Shown piece by piece: positions 35,683 to 44,701 of a DNA stretch of 64,000 nucleotides. Position 1 is the stretch's first letter; every line of letters begins with the position of its first letter. This stretch comes from Bog-756 sp963831535 (lineage in GTDB: Bacteria; Actinomycetota; Acidimicrobiia; Acidimicrobiales; RAAP-2): assembly GCA_963831535.1 (NCBI GenBank), contig CAWHQP010000010.1:62001-126000 (forward strand), in the 5' to 3' direction. The notes under the pieces were generated by a model, which was not told the DNA's origin, did not search any database, and saw nothing but the letters and a program-made list of their open reading frames with translations. Position numbers and translations under genes: made by a program.

Positions 35683-37356
35683 GTGATCGTTCCGTCGGAC
35701 CGTGCCGCCGCCGATGTCGTCGTAGTGGGATCGGGGGCCGCCGCCCTGTCCGCCGCCCTGGCCGCCGTGGCCGGCGGCGCCCAGGTCACCGTGGTGGAGT
35801 CCACCGGGTCCGTCGGCGGCACCACCGCCGTCTCGGGCGGTGGCGTGTGGATGCCCCAGAACCACCATATGGCCGAGGTGGGGTTGGAGGACTCCCGTCC
35901 CGAGGCGCTGGCCTACATGGGCCGCCTGACCGCCGGACGCACGCCCGTCGATTTGCTCGAGCACTACGTGGACCGGGGCCCGGGGATCCTGGCGCAGCTC
36001 GAGCGCACCACCCCCCTCGCCCTGCGCCCCATGACCTGGCCCGACTACCACCCCGAGATGGAGGGGGCCAAGTCCTCCGGCCGGATGTTGGAGCCGGCCC
36101 TCTACGACACCGGCCGCCTCGGCCCGTGGGCGGCCCGGCTGCGCCGGCCGCCGGTGTTGGGCCTGCCCATCCCGCTGCAGGAGGCCACCGTCGAGTGGCG
36201 CCCCTCGTACACGCCCGAGAAGTTCGACGCTGCCGCCGTGCAGGCGCGGGTGGCGGCCGGCCAGGTGGCCTGTGGGCAGGCCCTCATCGGTGCGCTGTTG
36301 GAGGCCTGCCTGACCGCCGGCATCGAACCCCTGCTCGAGACGCGGGCCGTCGAGATCGCCATGTCCGGTGGCGGTGCCGATCAGCAGGTGGCCGGTCTGG
36401 TGGTCGAACACGGCGGCCGCCGCAGAGAGCTCCCCGCCGCCGCCGTAGTGCTGGCCTCCGGTGGCTACGAGTGGAATGCCCAGCTGAGGGAGCGCTTCCT
36501 CCCCGGTCCCCTCACCCATCCCCACAGCCCTCCCTCCAACCAGGGGGACGGCCTGGCCATGGCCATGGCCGTGGGCGCCGACCTGGCGAACATGAACGAG
36601 ACCTGGTGGTACCCGGCGTCATCCATACCGGGCGAGGAGTACGACGGTCGGCCGTTGGCGCGGTTCGTCGGCGTGGAACGCACTGCCCCCCACTCCATCA
36701 TGGTCAACCGCTTCGGCCAGCGGTTCGTGAACGAGGCGGGCAACTACAACGACCTCGGGAAGTCTTTCTTCTCGTTCGACATCAACGACTACAGCACCCG
36801 GAACCTGCCGTCGTGGGCGGTGTTCGACCGGCAGTACCGATCGCGGTACCCGGTCTCCAGCTGCCGACCCGGTGATCCCGACCCACCCTGGCTGCTGGTC
36901 CACGAGAGCCTGGCGGGCCTGGCCCGGCTCGCCGGCATCGACCCGGTGGGTCTGGTCGAGAACGTCGAGCGATGGAACCGCTTCGTGGCCGAGGGACGGG
37001 ACCGTGACTTCGGCCGGGGGGCGAGCGCCTACGACCGCTTCCACGGCGACCCGGACGCTCCGCACCCGAACCTCGGCACCGTCGGGGAGGGACCGTTCTA
37101 CGCGCTCCCGGTTTACGTGGGGTCGGTGGGGACCAAGGGTGGCCCCCGGGTGGACGCGGACGGGCGGGTCCTCCACGTGGGTGACCGACCCATCCGCGGT
37201 CTCTACGGTGCCGGAAACGTGATCGCCAGCCCGGCCGGCCCGGCCTACTACGGCGGGGGAACGTCGATCGGCATGGCGCTGGTATGGGGGCACGGATCGG
37301 GGGCCCATGCTGCCCGCTACGCCACCCGAGGGGGCTCACCGGGGACCGGCACATGA
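35683..37356 (+). CDS. FAD-dependent dehydrogenase, 3-ketosteroid-delta1-dehydrogenase/fumarate-reductase type
   Basis: 557 residues. The N-terminal FAD motif is VVVVGSGAAALSAALAA, with GGTTAVSGGGVW following; the C-terminal FAD part is GLYGAGNVIASPAGPAYYGGG. This layout is shared by KstD, flavocytochrome-type fumarate reductases and related delta1- or delta4-dehydrogenases. It likely introduces a double bond next to a ketone. Start GTG 35683. Ends in a 4-base overlap (ATGA) with the E1 alpha gene, so it is in the same operon. Confidence 0.9.
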   Translation: MIVPSDRAAADVVVVGSGAAALSAALAAVAGGAQVTVVESTGSVGGTTAVSGGGVWMPQNHHMAEVGLEDSRPEALAYMGRLTAGRTPVDLLEHYVDRGPGILAQLERTTPLALRPMTWPDYHPEMEGAKSSGRMLEPALYDTGRLGPWAARLRRPPVLGLPIPLQEATVEWRPSYTPEKFDAAAVQARVAAGQVACGQALIGALLEACLTAGIEPLLETRAVEIAMSGGGADQQVAGLVVEHGGRRRELPAAAVVLASGGYEWNAQLRERFLPGPLTHPHSPPSNQGDGLAMAMAVGADLANMNETWWYPASSIPGEEYDGRPLARFVGVERTAPHSIMVNRFGQRFVNEAGNYNDLGKSFFSFDINDYSTRNLPSWAVFDRQYRSRYPVSSCRPGDPDPPWLLVHESLAGLARLAGIDPVGLVENVERWNRFVAEGRDRDFGRGASAYDRFHGDPDAPHPNLGTVGEGPFYALPVYVGSVGTKGGPRVDADGRVLHVGDRPIRGLYGAGNVIASPAGPAYYGGGTSIGMALVWGHGSGAHAARYATRGGSPGTGT

Positions 37357-38351
37357 CCGGACCGGCGCTCGACACACCCCCCGACGGGCTACGACGTCAC
37401 ATGTTCGAGCTCATGGTCTCCATCCGGGCCTGCGACGATCGGGTGCGACGAGGACTCAGCGGCGGCGAGTTCGCCTGCACGTACTGGCCCGCCACGGGCC
37501 AGGAGGCCATCGCCGCCGCCCTCGGCACCGTGCTCCGGAGCGACGACCAACTGGTCACCACCTACCGGGGTCTCCACGACCAGGTGGCCAAAGGCGTACC
37601 CCTCGGTCCGCTGGTCGCCGAGATCCTGACCCGTGGCTCCGGAATCAACGCCGGCAAGGGCGGTTCCATGCACGTCGCCGACCCCCCTTCGGGCCTGATG
37701 CTGTCCACCGGGATCGTCGGGTCGGGACTGCCCATCGCCACGGGTCTCGCCCTGGCCGCCCGGATGTCCGGGTCCGACCGGGTGGCCGTGGCCAGCTTCG
37801 GCGACGGTGCGACGGGAACGGGCTCCTTTCACGAGGCCGTCAATCTGGCCGCCCTGTGGCAGCTGCCGGTGGTCTTCGTGTGTCAGAACAACCGCTACGC
37901 CGAGATGACCCCCACCGCCCACGCCCAGCCGGTGGTTGACGTGGCCGAACGGGCCCGGGGCTACGGCATCCCCGGCGTGACCGTGGACGGCAACGACCCC
38001 GATGTCACCCACCGCGCTCTCGGGGAGGCCGTCCGACGGGCCCGGTCTGGTGGCGGGCCCACCTTGGTGGAGTGCACCACCTTCCGCCTCTACGGCCACT
38101 ACTTCGGTGATCCCATGCGCTACATCCCGGTCGAGGAACTCGAGGCCGCCCGGGCCGGTGAACCCATCGGGCGTTACCGGACCCGGCTGATCGACGAGGG
38201 CGTGGTGGACGAATCGACGGTGGCGGCCATCGAACAGCGGGCCACCGACGAGGTGGAACGGGCGTTCGCCGACGCCCTGGCCGCCGATCCGCCCGCGACC
38301 TCGTCGGCCATCACCGATGTCTACGCCGACGCCGCCGGCATGCCGGCATGA
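37353..38351 (+). CDS. 2-oxoacid dehydrogenase E1 component, alpha subunit
   Basis: 332 residues, thiamine-diphosphate enzyme. The ThDP motif is GDGATGTG (150-157) with the Asn pair NN (179-180) about 27 residues on. GSGINAGKGGSMH resembles acetoin and branched-chain dehydrogenase alpha chains. Together with the next gene it forms the E1 decarboxylase, which passes an acyl group to a lipoyl arm. Both ends overlap neighbours by four bases, so translation is coupled. Confidence 0.93.
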   Translation: MTGPALDTPPDGLRRHMFELMVSIRACDDRVRRGLSGGEFACTYWPATGQEAIAAALGTVLRSDDQLVTTYRGLHDQVAKGVPLGPLVAEILTRGSGINAGKGGSMHVADPPSGLMLSTGIVGSGLPIATGLALAARMSGSDRVAVASFGDGATGTGSFHEAVNLAALWQLPVVFVCQNNRYAEMTPTAHAQPVVDVAERARGYGIPGVTVDGNDPDVTHRALGEAVRRARSGGGPTLVECTTFRLYGHYFGDPMRYIPVEELEAARAGEPIGRYRTRLIDEGVVDESTVAAIEQRATDEVERAFADALAADPPATSSAITDVYADAAGMPA

Positions 38352-39364
38352 GCACCGTCGAGGTCGCCACGGGTGCCGGGGGAACCACCACCCGCTCCAT
38401 CCGCGAGGCTCTCAATCTGGCCCTAGCCGAGGCCCTGGCCCTCGATCCCACCGTCTTCCTCATCGGGGAGGACCTGGCCGACCCGGGCGGCGGCATCTCC
38501 CAGGTGACCAAGGGTCTTTCCACCGCGTTCGGGACCGACCGGGTGCGCGACACGCCGATCTCCGAGGTGGCCATCGTGGGGACGGCGATCGGCGCGGCGA
38601 TGGCCGGGCTCCGGCCGGTGGCCGAGGTCATGATCATGGACTTCATCAGCATCACCCTCGACCAGCTGGTCAACCACGCCGCCAAGGCCCGGTTCATGTC
38701 CGGCGGCACGGTGGGCGTTCCCCTCACAGTACGGACCGCGGTGTTCGGAGGCATCGGGTCGGGCGCCACCCACTCCCAGACACTGGAGGCATGGCTGGCC
38801 CACGTACCGGGCCTCAAGGTGGTGGTGCCCAGCACACCGGCCGACGCCAAGGGCCTCCTGAGCACCTGCATCTTCGACGACGACCCCTGCGTCTTCATCG
38901 AGAACGTGGCCCTGTACGGGACCACCGGCCCGGTCCCCGACGGGGACCACAAGGTCCCCCTCGGGGAGGCCGACGTCAAACGTTCCGGCTTGGATGTCAC
39001 GGTCGTGACCTACGGGCGAACCGTCCGGGACGCACTGGCTGCCGCCGAGGAATTGGCCGGCGAGGGGATCGACGTCGAGGTGGTGGACCTCCGCACCCTG
39101 GTCCCGTTCGACGCCGCCACCGTGCTGGCCTCGGCGGTGCGGACCCGTCGCGTCGTCGTGGCCCACCACGCCACCCGGTTCGGTGGGTTCGGTGCCGAGG
39201 TGGCCGGTGTGATCAACGAGGAGCTCTTCGGTGAGCTCGACGCCCCGGTGGCTCGCGTCGGTGCCCGGTTCGCCCCCATCGGCTCGGCCCCTGTGCTCGA
39301 AGCGTCCGTACTGCCGTCAGCGACGTCCATAGCCGAGGCCGTCCGCCTCGTCGTCGCCCACTGA
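38348..39364 (+). CDS. 2-oxoacid dehydrogenase E1 component, beta subunit
   Basis: 338 residues, transketolase-like pyrimidine-binding half of E1. LIGEDLADPGG near the N terminus and FGTDRVRDTPISE are hallmark segments, and the C-terminal transketolase domain has VDLRTLVPFD. It pairs with the alpha subunit encoded just upstream (ATGA overlap). No E2 acyltransferase or E3 follows; the only lipoyl protein nearby is the small one at 33.5 kb. Confidence 0.93.
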   Translation: MSTVEVATGAGGTTTRSIREALNLALAEALALDPTVFLIGEDLADPGGGISQVTKGLSTAFGTDRVRDTPISEVAIVGTAIGAAMAGLRPVAEVMIMDFISITLDQLVNHAAKARFMSGGTVGVPLTVRTAVFGGIGSGATHSQTLEAWLAHVPGLKVVVPSTPADAKGLLSTCIFDDDPCVFIENVALYGTTGPVPDGDHKVPLGEADVKRSGLDVTVVTYGRTVRDALAAAEELAGEGIDVEVVDLRTLVPFDAATVLASAVRTRRVVVAHHATRFGGFGAEVAGVINEELFGELDAPVARVGARFAPIGSAPVLEASVLPSATSIAEAVRLVVAH

Positions 39365-39379
39365 TCGAACGGCGGGACG

Positions 39380-40444
39380 ATGGACTCGGCACCCGGAGAG
39401 CGCGACACGGCCCCTCCGGGTCAGGCTCCACGCGACCCCGCTCTGGACGATGGCGCGCTGGCCGCCGGGCTGGCCCGGTGGCTGACCGAGCACCGAGGCC
39501 TGGTCGGTGCCGTCGTCACCAACCTCTCCCGACCGTCGGCGGGGTACTCGAGCGTGACGATCTTCGCCGACGTCACCTGGTCCGACGACGACCCCCAGCG
39601 CCGCGAGCATCTCGTCGTCCGCATGGCCCCGCCGCTCGCGGGTACCTTCCCCCACTACGACCTGGTGGCCCAAGGGGAGGCCCAGACCGCGGCGGCCGGT
39701 GTCGGGGTACCGGTGGCCGATCCGGTCGTGGAGACCGACACCGGGTGGCTCGGCGCCCCGTTCATGGTCATGCCCCGGGTCGAGGGTCACATCGTCGGCG
39801 CCATGGCCCACCGCGACCCGTGGCTCAGCGGTCTGAGTCCGGACGGCCGGGGCCGGGTCTACGACGGGCTCCTGGCCGCGCTGGCCACCATCCATCGGGC
39901 CGACACCTCGGCCTCTTCGGTGCCCCGCAGGGACAACGGGTCGGAACTGGACTTCTGGGAGGAGTACCTCGCCTGGTCGACCGAGGGACACCCCGTACCG
40001 GCCCTGGTGGAGGCCCTGGGTTGGTGTCGGCGGAATCGTCCGGACCACGAAGAGGGCCCGGCCCTTCTGTGGGGGGACGTCCGCTTCGAGAACATGGTCC
40101 TGGGTGACGACCTGGCTCCGCGGGCCGTGTTGGACTGGGACATGACCTCCATCGGGGCGCCCGAACACGACCTGGCCTGGTTCACCAGCCTGGACTTCAC
40201 CATGCACAGCCTGTTCGGCCGCCGCGCCGACGGCTTTCCCGACCGGGAGGCCACGGTGAACCGCTTCGAGGAGCTGACTGGTCGGACGGTCCGGGACCTC
40301 GGGTGGTACGAGACCTTGGCCATGGTCCGCAGCACGGCCATCATGACCCGCATCAGCTTCCTCCGCCTGAAGGCCGGCGAGCCCCTCATGCTGCCCATCG
40401 AGGACAATCCCATCCTCGACCTGCTGACCGAGCGCCTGTCGTGA
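39380..40444 (+). CDS. Aminoglycoside-phosphotransferase-like kinase
   Basis: 354 residues, APH/choline-kinase fold. The catalytic loop is LLWGDVRFENMV (Asp base and Asn, with Trp replacing the usual His) and the metal Asp is in VLDWDMTSIG. Proteins of this group are common in fatty-acid and steroid catabolic operons, often near acyl-CoA dehydrogenases (ACAD10/11-like), where they may phosphorylate hydroxyacyl-CoA substrates. The last codons overlap the next gene by four bases. The phosphorylated substrate is unknown. Confidence 0.88.
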   Translation: MDSAPGERDTAPPGQAPRDPALDDGALAAGLARWLTEHRGLVGAVVTNLSRPSAGYSSVTIFADVTWSDDDPQRREHLVVRMAPPLAGTFPHYDLVAQGEAQTAAAGVGVPVADPVVETDTGWLGAPFMVMPRVEGHIVGAMAHRDPWLSGLSPDGRGRVYDGLLAALATIHRADTSASSVPRRDNGSELDFWEEYLAWSTEGHPVPALVEALGWCRRNRPDHEEGPALLWGDVRFENMVLGDDLAPRAVLDWDMTSIGAPEHDLAWFTSLDFTMHSLFGRRADGFPDREATVNRFEELTGRTVRDLGWYETLAMVRSTAIMTRISFLRLKAGEPLMLPIEDNPILDLLTERLS

Positions 40445-42135
40445 GCGGTCCCGACGGGGCAGGCCGTCCCACCGCTGCCGCCGTCACCACCGCAGCCCAC
40501 CTGGTCCGACTCCGGTCCGAGGACGACGGAACCGGTCTCCTCTTCGAGGGCCAGCGGTGGACCTGGAGGGAAGTGGTGGCCGAGTCCGAGTTGCGCGGCG
40601 AGCTCCTCACCTCGCTGCGCCAGGAGGGTCCGTTCCACGTCGGCGTCCTGTTGGAGAACACTCCCGAGTACCTGTTCCTGTTGGCTGGGGCAGCGCTGGC
40701 CGGTGCGGTGATCGTCGGGGTCAATCCCACCCGCCGGGGCACGGAACTGGCCACCGACATCCGTCGGGCGGACTGCCAGCTGCTGATCACCGACTCCACC
40801 CAGATCGCCGTGCTGGACGGACTCGACCTGGGCCTCGCTCCCGGTGGTCTGCTGGTGGCCGACGGCGACTCCTACGCCCACCGACTGGCGGGGTTTCGGG
40901 CCACGGGGGACGAGGCCCGGCCCACCTTTCCCGAGCCCACCCCGGACCAGCTTTACCTCCTCATCTTCACGTCGGGCTCGACCGGCGGACCCAAAGCCGT
41001 CCGGATGACGCAGGGTCGGGCCGCCCGCGCCGCCTCGCGGGTGGGCTTCAGCTCCGAGGACGTCCTGTACTCGGCCATGCCCCTCTTCCACGGGAACGCC
41101 CTCTCGGCGGCCGTACTGCCCGCCATGGCCAGCGGGGCCACCCTGGCCCTGCGCCGCAAGTTCTCGGCATCGAGCTTTCTGCCCGACGTGCGCCAGTGCG
41201 GCGCAACCTTCTTCAACAGCGTGGGTCGGGCCATCGCCCACATCGTGGCCACCCCCGCCACCGAGTACGACCGTGACCACCAGCTGCGCTACGTGCTCGG
41301 CCCGGAGACCTCTGCCCAGGACAAGGCGGTCTTCACCGAACGGTTCGGCGTGCCCCTGATCGAGGGTTACGGGTCGAGCGAGAACGCCATCGTGCTGAAG
41401 CCGGTACCCGATCCACGACCCGGCGCTCTCGGTCGGGCCAGCGCCCGTGACGACGTGGCCGTGGTCGACCCGGAGAGCGGGGTGGAGCTGCCCGTCGCCG
41501 CCTTCGACGAGTACGGTCGGCTGACCAACGCCGACGCGTGCATCGGCGAACTGGTGGGCCGCCAGGCCCGGTCCAATTTCGAGGGTTACTACAACAACCC
41601 CGAGGCCGACGCCGAGCGGACCCGCAACGGGTGGTACTGGTCCGGCGACCTGGCCTACCGGGACGAGGACGGGATCTTCTACTTCGCCGGCCGTACGGGC
41701 GACTGGCTGCGGGTGGACAGCGAGAACTTCGCCGCCGCCCCGGTGGAGCGGATCCTGGCCCGGTTCGAGGGAGCCAGTGGAGTGGCGGTCTACCCGGTCC
41801 CCGACAGCAGCACGGGCGACCAGGTCATGGCGGCCCTCGAGCTCGAACCCGGTGTGACGTTCGACCCCGGGGCCTTCACCGACTTTCTGGCCGCCCAGGA
41901 CGACCTGGGCACCAAGTGGGCGCCGCGCTATGTGCGGCTGGTGTCCGCTATGCCGGTCACCGCCACGGACAAGACCGACAAGAAACCGCTCCGGGCCCAG
42001 CGGTGGGACACCGACGACCCGGTGTGGCACCGGATCGGCCGGAGTCGGGAGTACGTGCCCCTGACCCGGGACGACATCGAACGGCTGGTGGCGGAGTTCG
42101 CCGCCAACGGGCGGAATCCGCTCCTCGGGCGGTGA
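40441..42135 (+). CDS. AMP-dependent acyl-CoA synthetase
   Basis: 564 residues, ANL superfamily. The AMP motif is TSGSTGGPK (from Thr177), then GYGSSENA. SGDLAYRDEDG and FAGRTGDWLRV mark the hinge, and the late catalytic lysine lies among 511-515. Activates a carboxylic acid to its CoA thioester via an acyl-adenylate. The GTGA overlap with the kinase gene marks the end of the 8-gene run starting at 33.5 kb. Substrate unknown. Confidence 0.92.
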   Translation: MSGPDGAGRPTAAAVTTAAHLVRLRSEDDGTGLLFEGQRWTWREVVAESELRGELLTSLRQEGPFHVGVLLENTPEYLFLLAGAALAGAVIVGVNPTRRGTELATDIRRADCQLLITDSTQIAVLDGLDLGLAPGGLLVADGDSYAHRLAGFRATGDEARPTFPEPTPDQLYLLIFTSGSTGGPKAVRMTQGRAARAASRVGFSSEDVLYSAMPLFHGNALSAAVLPAMASGATLALRRKFSASSFLPDVRQCGATFFNSVGRAIAHIVATPATEYDRDHQLRYVLGPETSAQDKAVFTERFGVPLIEGYGSSENAIVLKPVPDPRPGALGRASARDDVAVVDPESGVELPVAAFDEYGRLTNADACIGELVGRQARSNFEGYYNNPEADAERTRNGWYWSGDLAYRDEDGIFYFAGRTGDWLRVDSENFAAAPVERILARFEGASGVAVYPVPDSSTGDQVMAALELEPGVTFDPGAFTDFLAAQDDLGTKWAPRYVRLVSAMPVTATDKTDKKPLRAQRWDTDDPVWHRIGRSREYVPLTRDDIERLVAEFAANGRNPLLGR

Positions 42136-42159
42136 AACCGCCGGTCCCGCCGGTCGCCC

Positions 42160-43359
42160 TCAGCCGGCCAAGCGAACCGGAAGGGTACGGGCTCCGCTGA
42201 CCAGCGTTGACGGGGTGTATTCCGGTTCACCGTCAAGTTCCACACCGGGATGGCGGGCCAACAACTCCTCGAAGAAGATGCGAGCCTCCAGGCGGGCCAG
42301 GCTGGCCCCGATGCAGACATGCTCGCCGAACCCGAAGGCCAGGTGTGTGGGCAGATTGGGGCGGTCCACCACGAAACGGTCGGCGGTCGGGCCAAAGACC
42401 TCCTCGTCGCGGTTGGCCGAGGCGTAGAGGAGGACCACGAACTCACCCGCTGATACCGGCGTGCCGGCGATGGTGACGTCGACCACCGCGGTCCGTCCGA
42501 AGGCCTGGATGGGCGTCACCCAGCGGAGCATCTCCTCGACGGCCCCGGCCAGAAGGGCGGGATCGGCGGCGAGTCGGTCCCGCTGGTCGGGATGGCGGGC
42601 CAAGGCCTCGACCCCTCCGGTGATGAGCGTCCTCGTGGTCTCGTTACCTGCCACGAGGAGGGTCAAGCAGAAGCCCATGATCTCGGCCCGGCTGAGGGGC
42701 CGGTCCCCCAGTTCGGACGTCTTGAGCAGGTTGAGCAGATCGTTGGTGTCCGTCCGTGGCGAGTCGATGTGCTCCATCAGGAACAAGGCCATCTGGCCGA
42801 GTTCGTCGGCCTGCTCCTGCTCGGTGCGGTCGGTACTCTCGATGACCGCGTCGGACCAGCGTCGGAATTGGTCCCTGTCGGCCACCGGCACCCCGAACAT
42901 CTCGGCGATGACGGCGATGGGAACGGGGGCAGCAACCTCGTCGACCAGGTCGATGGTTCGGTCGTCGGGGGCGGCATCGAGTACATCGCGCACCACCGAG
43001 CGGATTCGGTCAGCTAACCGACCCACGGCCCGGGGTGTGAACTGCCGGTTGACCAGGGTCCGGTAGGTGGCGTGCAGCGGGGGGTCGAGATGGAGGATGG
43101 AGAACGTGTTCTGACCGTTCCCGCCGCTGTCCCGGAGTGGATCGTTGATGAGTACCCCCCGACCGGACACGAACCGTGTCGGGTCACGACTGATGGAACG
43201 GATGTCCTCGTACCGGCTGACCGCCAGCAATCCGTCCTGGGTCCGGTGGACCGGCGACCGACGACGCAGCTGGGCCAGGATCTCGTGGTAGTCGGGCCGG
43301 AGGAAGAATCCCGGGGTGGTGAGGGAGAAGGTCAGGTCCATGGCGCCGGGATCGCTCAT
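42160..43359 (-). CDS. Cytochrome P450
   Basis: 399 residues. The heme motif is FGFGEHVCIG with the axial Cys349; the I-helix oxygen motif is VAGNETTR; the ExxR motif is EEMLR. The size fits soluble bacterial class I P450s (CYP125/CYP107-like range), which hydroxylate hydrophobic substrates. It starts inside the last codons of the upstream gene (ATGA overlap), so the two are coupled, and it converges on the acyl-CoA synthetase. No ferredoxin is encoded next to it. Confidence 0.94.
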   Translation of the reverse strand: MSDPGAMDLTFSLTTPGFFLRPDYHEILAQLRRRSPVHRTQDGLLAVSRYEDIRSISRDPTRFVSGRGVLINDPLRDSGGNGQNTFSILHLDPPLHATYRTLVNRQFTPRAVGRLADRIRSVVRDVLDAAPDDRTIDLVDEVAAPVPIAVIAEMFGVPVADRDQFRRWSDAVIESTDRTEQEQADELGQMALFLMEHIDSPRTDTNDLLNLLKTSELGDRPLSRAEIMGFCLTLLVAGNETTRTLITGGVEALARHPDQRDRLAADPALLAGAVEEMLRWVTPIQAFGRTAVVDVTIAGTPVSAGEFVVLLYASANRDEEVFGPTADRFVVDRPNLPTHLAFGFGEHVCIGASLARLEARIFFEELLARHPGVELDGEPEYTPSTLVSGARTLPVRLAG

Positions 43360-44474
43360 GGGAGGAGGGAGAAGCCGCCGAGGCCGCTGGAGGCCATCTC
43401 GTAACAGAGGGTGTCATAGGGTTCGATGATCCCGTAGGTCACCTCGCCCTCGCATTCGAAACGGGCGTGGTGCTGGTCGAGGCCGCAGATGTGGGAGCGC
43501 ACGGCTGGATCGTTGACGTCATAGGTCTCCCCACCGACCACACCGTCGCCCACATCCATCCCGTGCCAGATGTTGCCGTCCGGCGTCCCCCCGTTGGGCC
43601 CCCCGTACATGCCGCAACGGAGGAAGGCGATCTGGTTGCCCAGCCGCTCGAAGGTCATGGTCTTCTCCCGGCCGTCGGCGAAGACCAGGTCGACCTCGCC
43701 GGAGAGGAGCAGGTGGGTGTCGTCTTCGAATCGGAGCCGGTGGCGACGACCCCGGAGAGTGTCGCTGCCCCGCCGGGGATCGCCCAGGTTGTAGAGGATG
43801 TGGTCCCCCCACACCCCGAACTCCTCGAACTCCACCCACTCACCGGAGTGCGGGTGCTGGTTCCCACTCCACAGGGCGGGTCCACCGACGCCGTCACGGG
43901 TGCCCCAATGGTGGTCCCGGGTACCGCGGTGGACAGCCCGGTCCAGTTCGAACCGCTCGCCCTGGGCGGTGACCCATCCGCTCTGGCGACCGAAACCGTC
44001 GTAGCCGGCCACGCCGGCAAAGGGCTTGGTCCCGAGGAACAAGCCGCCGCCGATCAGGCGGTAGACCGGCCGCTTGGTATCGAACCAGGAAATGTCAAAG
44101 GCGCTGCCGTACTCGTTCTCGTCCAGGGTGAGTCGCCACTGCCGGAACGGTTCGACCACCGCGAAGTGGAGGGGACCGACGGACATGTCCATGCGGTTGA
44201 GGCCCAGTTTCCGGTGGGCCCGAACCGTGGTGTGCCGACCCCGGACGTTGACGATGGCGAAGGCCTCGGCCGTGCCCAGGTTGGGGTAGATACCCATACC
44301 CGCCACCACCAGAAGGTCGCCGGTGGTGTCCTCGCAGGTGAACCACATCCGCTCGTAGGCCTGGACGTCCGAGGTCCACATGACCCGGACGGGATGGGGA
44401 TGGTTGTGGATGAGGTACTCGTCCAGGCCGGACATCGGGTAATGCTCCTGGGCAGCCTCGAAGGGGTCGCTCAT
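43356..44474 (-). CDS. Hypothetical protein of a catabolic-cluster family (AttH/lipocalin-like suspected)
   Basis: 372 residues, Trp- and Gly-rich, predicted mostly beta strands with no signal peptide or membrane helix. Blocks such as HRGTRDHHWGTRDG and MYGGPNGG are distinctive. The general look resembles AttH/CrtC-like lipocalin-fold hydratases and the DUF7064-type proteins found near steroid or terpenoid genes, but I cannot confirm this. Start ATG 44474; the frame upstream lacks homology. Its stop overlaps the P450 start, so it may work on the same substrate. Confidence 0.75.
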   Translation of the reverse strand: MSDPFEAAQEHYPMSGLDEYLIHNHPHPVRVMWTSDVQAYERMWFTCEDTTGDLLVVAGMGIYPNLGTAEAFAIVNVRGRHTTVRAHRKLGLNRMDMSVGPLHFAVVEPFRQWRLTLDENEYGSAFDISWFDTKRPVYRLIGGGLFLGTKPFAGVAGYDGFGRQSGWVTAQGERFELDRAVHRGTRDHHWGTRDGVGGPALWSGNQHPHSGEWVEFEEFGVWGDHILYNLGDPRRGSDTLRGRRHRLRFEDDTHLLLSGEVDLVFADGREKTMTFERLGNQIAFLRCGMYGGPNGGTPDGNIWHGMDVGDGVVGGETYDVNDPAVRSHICGLDQHHARFECEGEVTYGIIEPYDTLCYEMASSGLGGFSLLP

Positions 44475-44701
44475 GACGTGATCCTGACGGACATCATCGT
44501 CAGCTGCTCGTCGGGACACCCGTGGGGCCCGAAGCCGCCGTTGCCCACCGGCAGGGCGTCGATGGTCCGCGGGGGCGCGGCCGGACCGTGGGTCCCCCAC
44601 GGACAGCCATGACCGACCCCAAAGTTCAGCACTCTCCCGGCACCGGGTCGTGTGATGACGACAGCATTGGGACTCCCTCTCGGTGAACGGCTGGCCAGCA
44701 A

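Noticed and set aside
42592..43017. Plus-strand frames opposite the P450
   Set aside because: Antisense shadows of a gene with clear heme and I-helix motifs.
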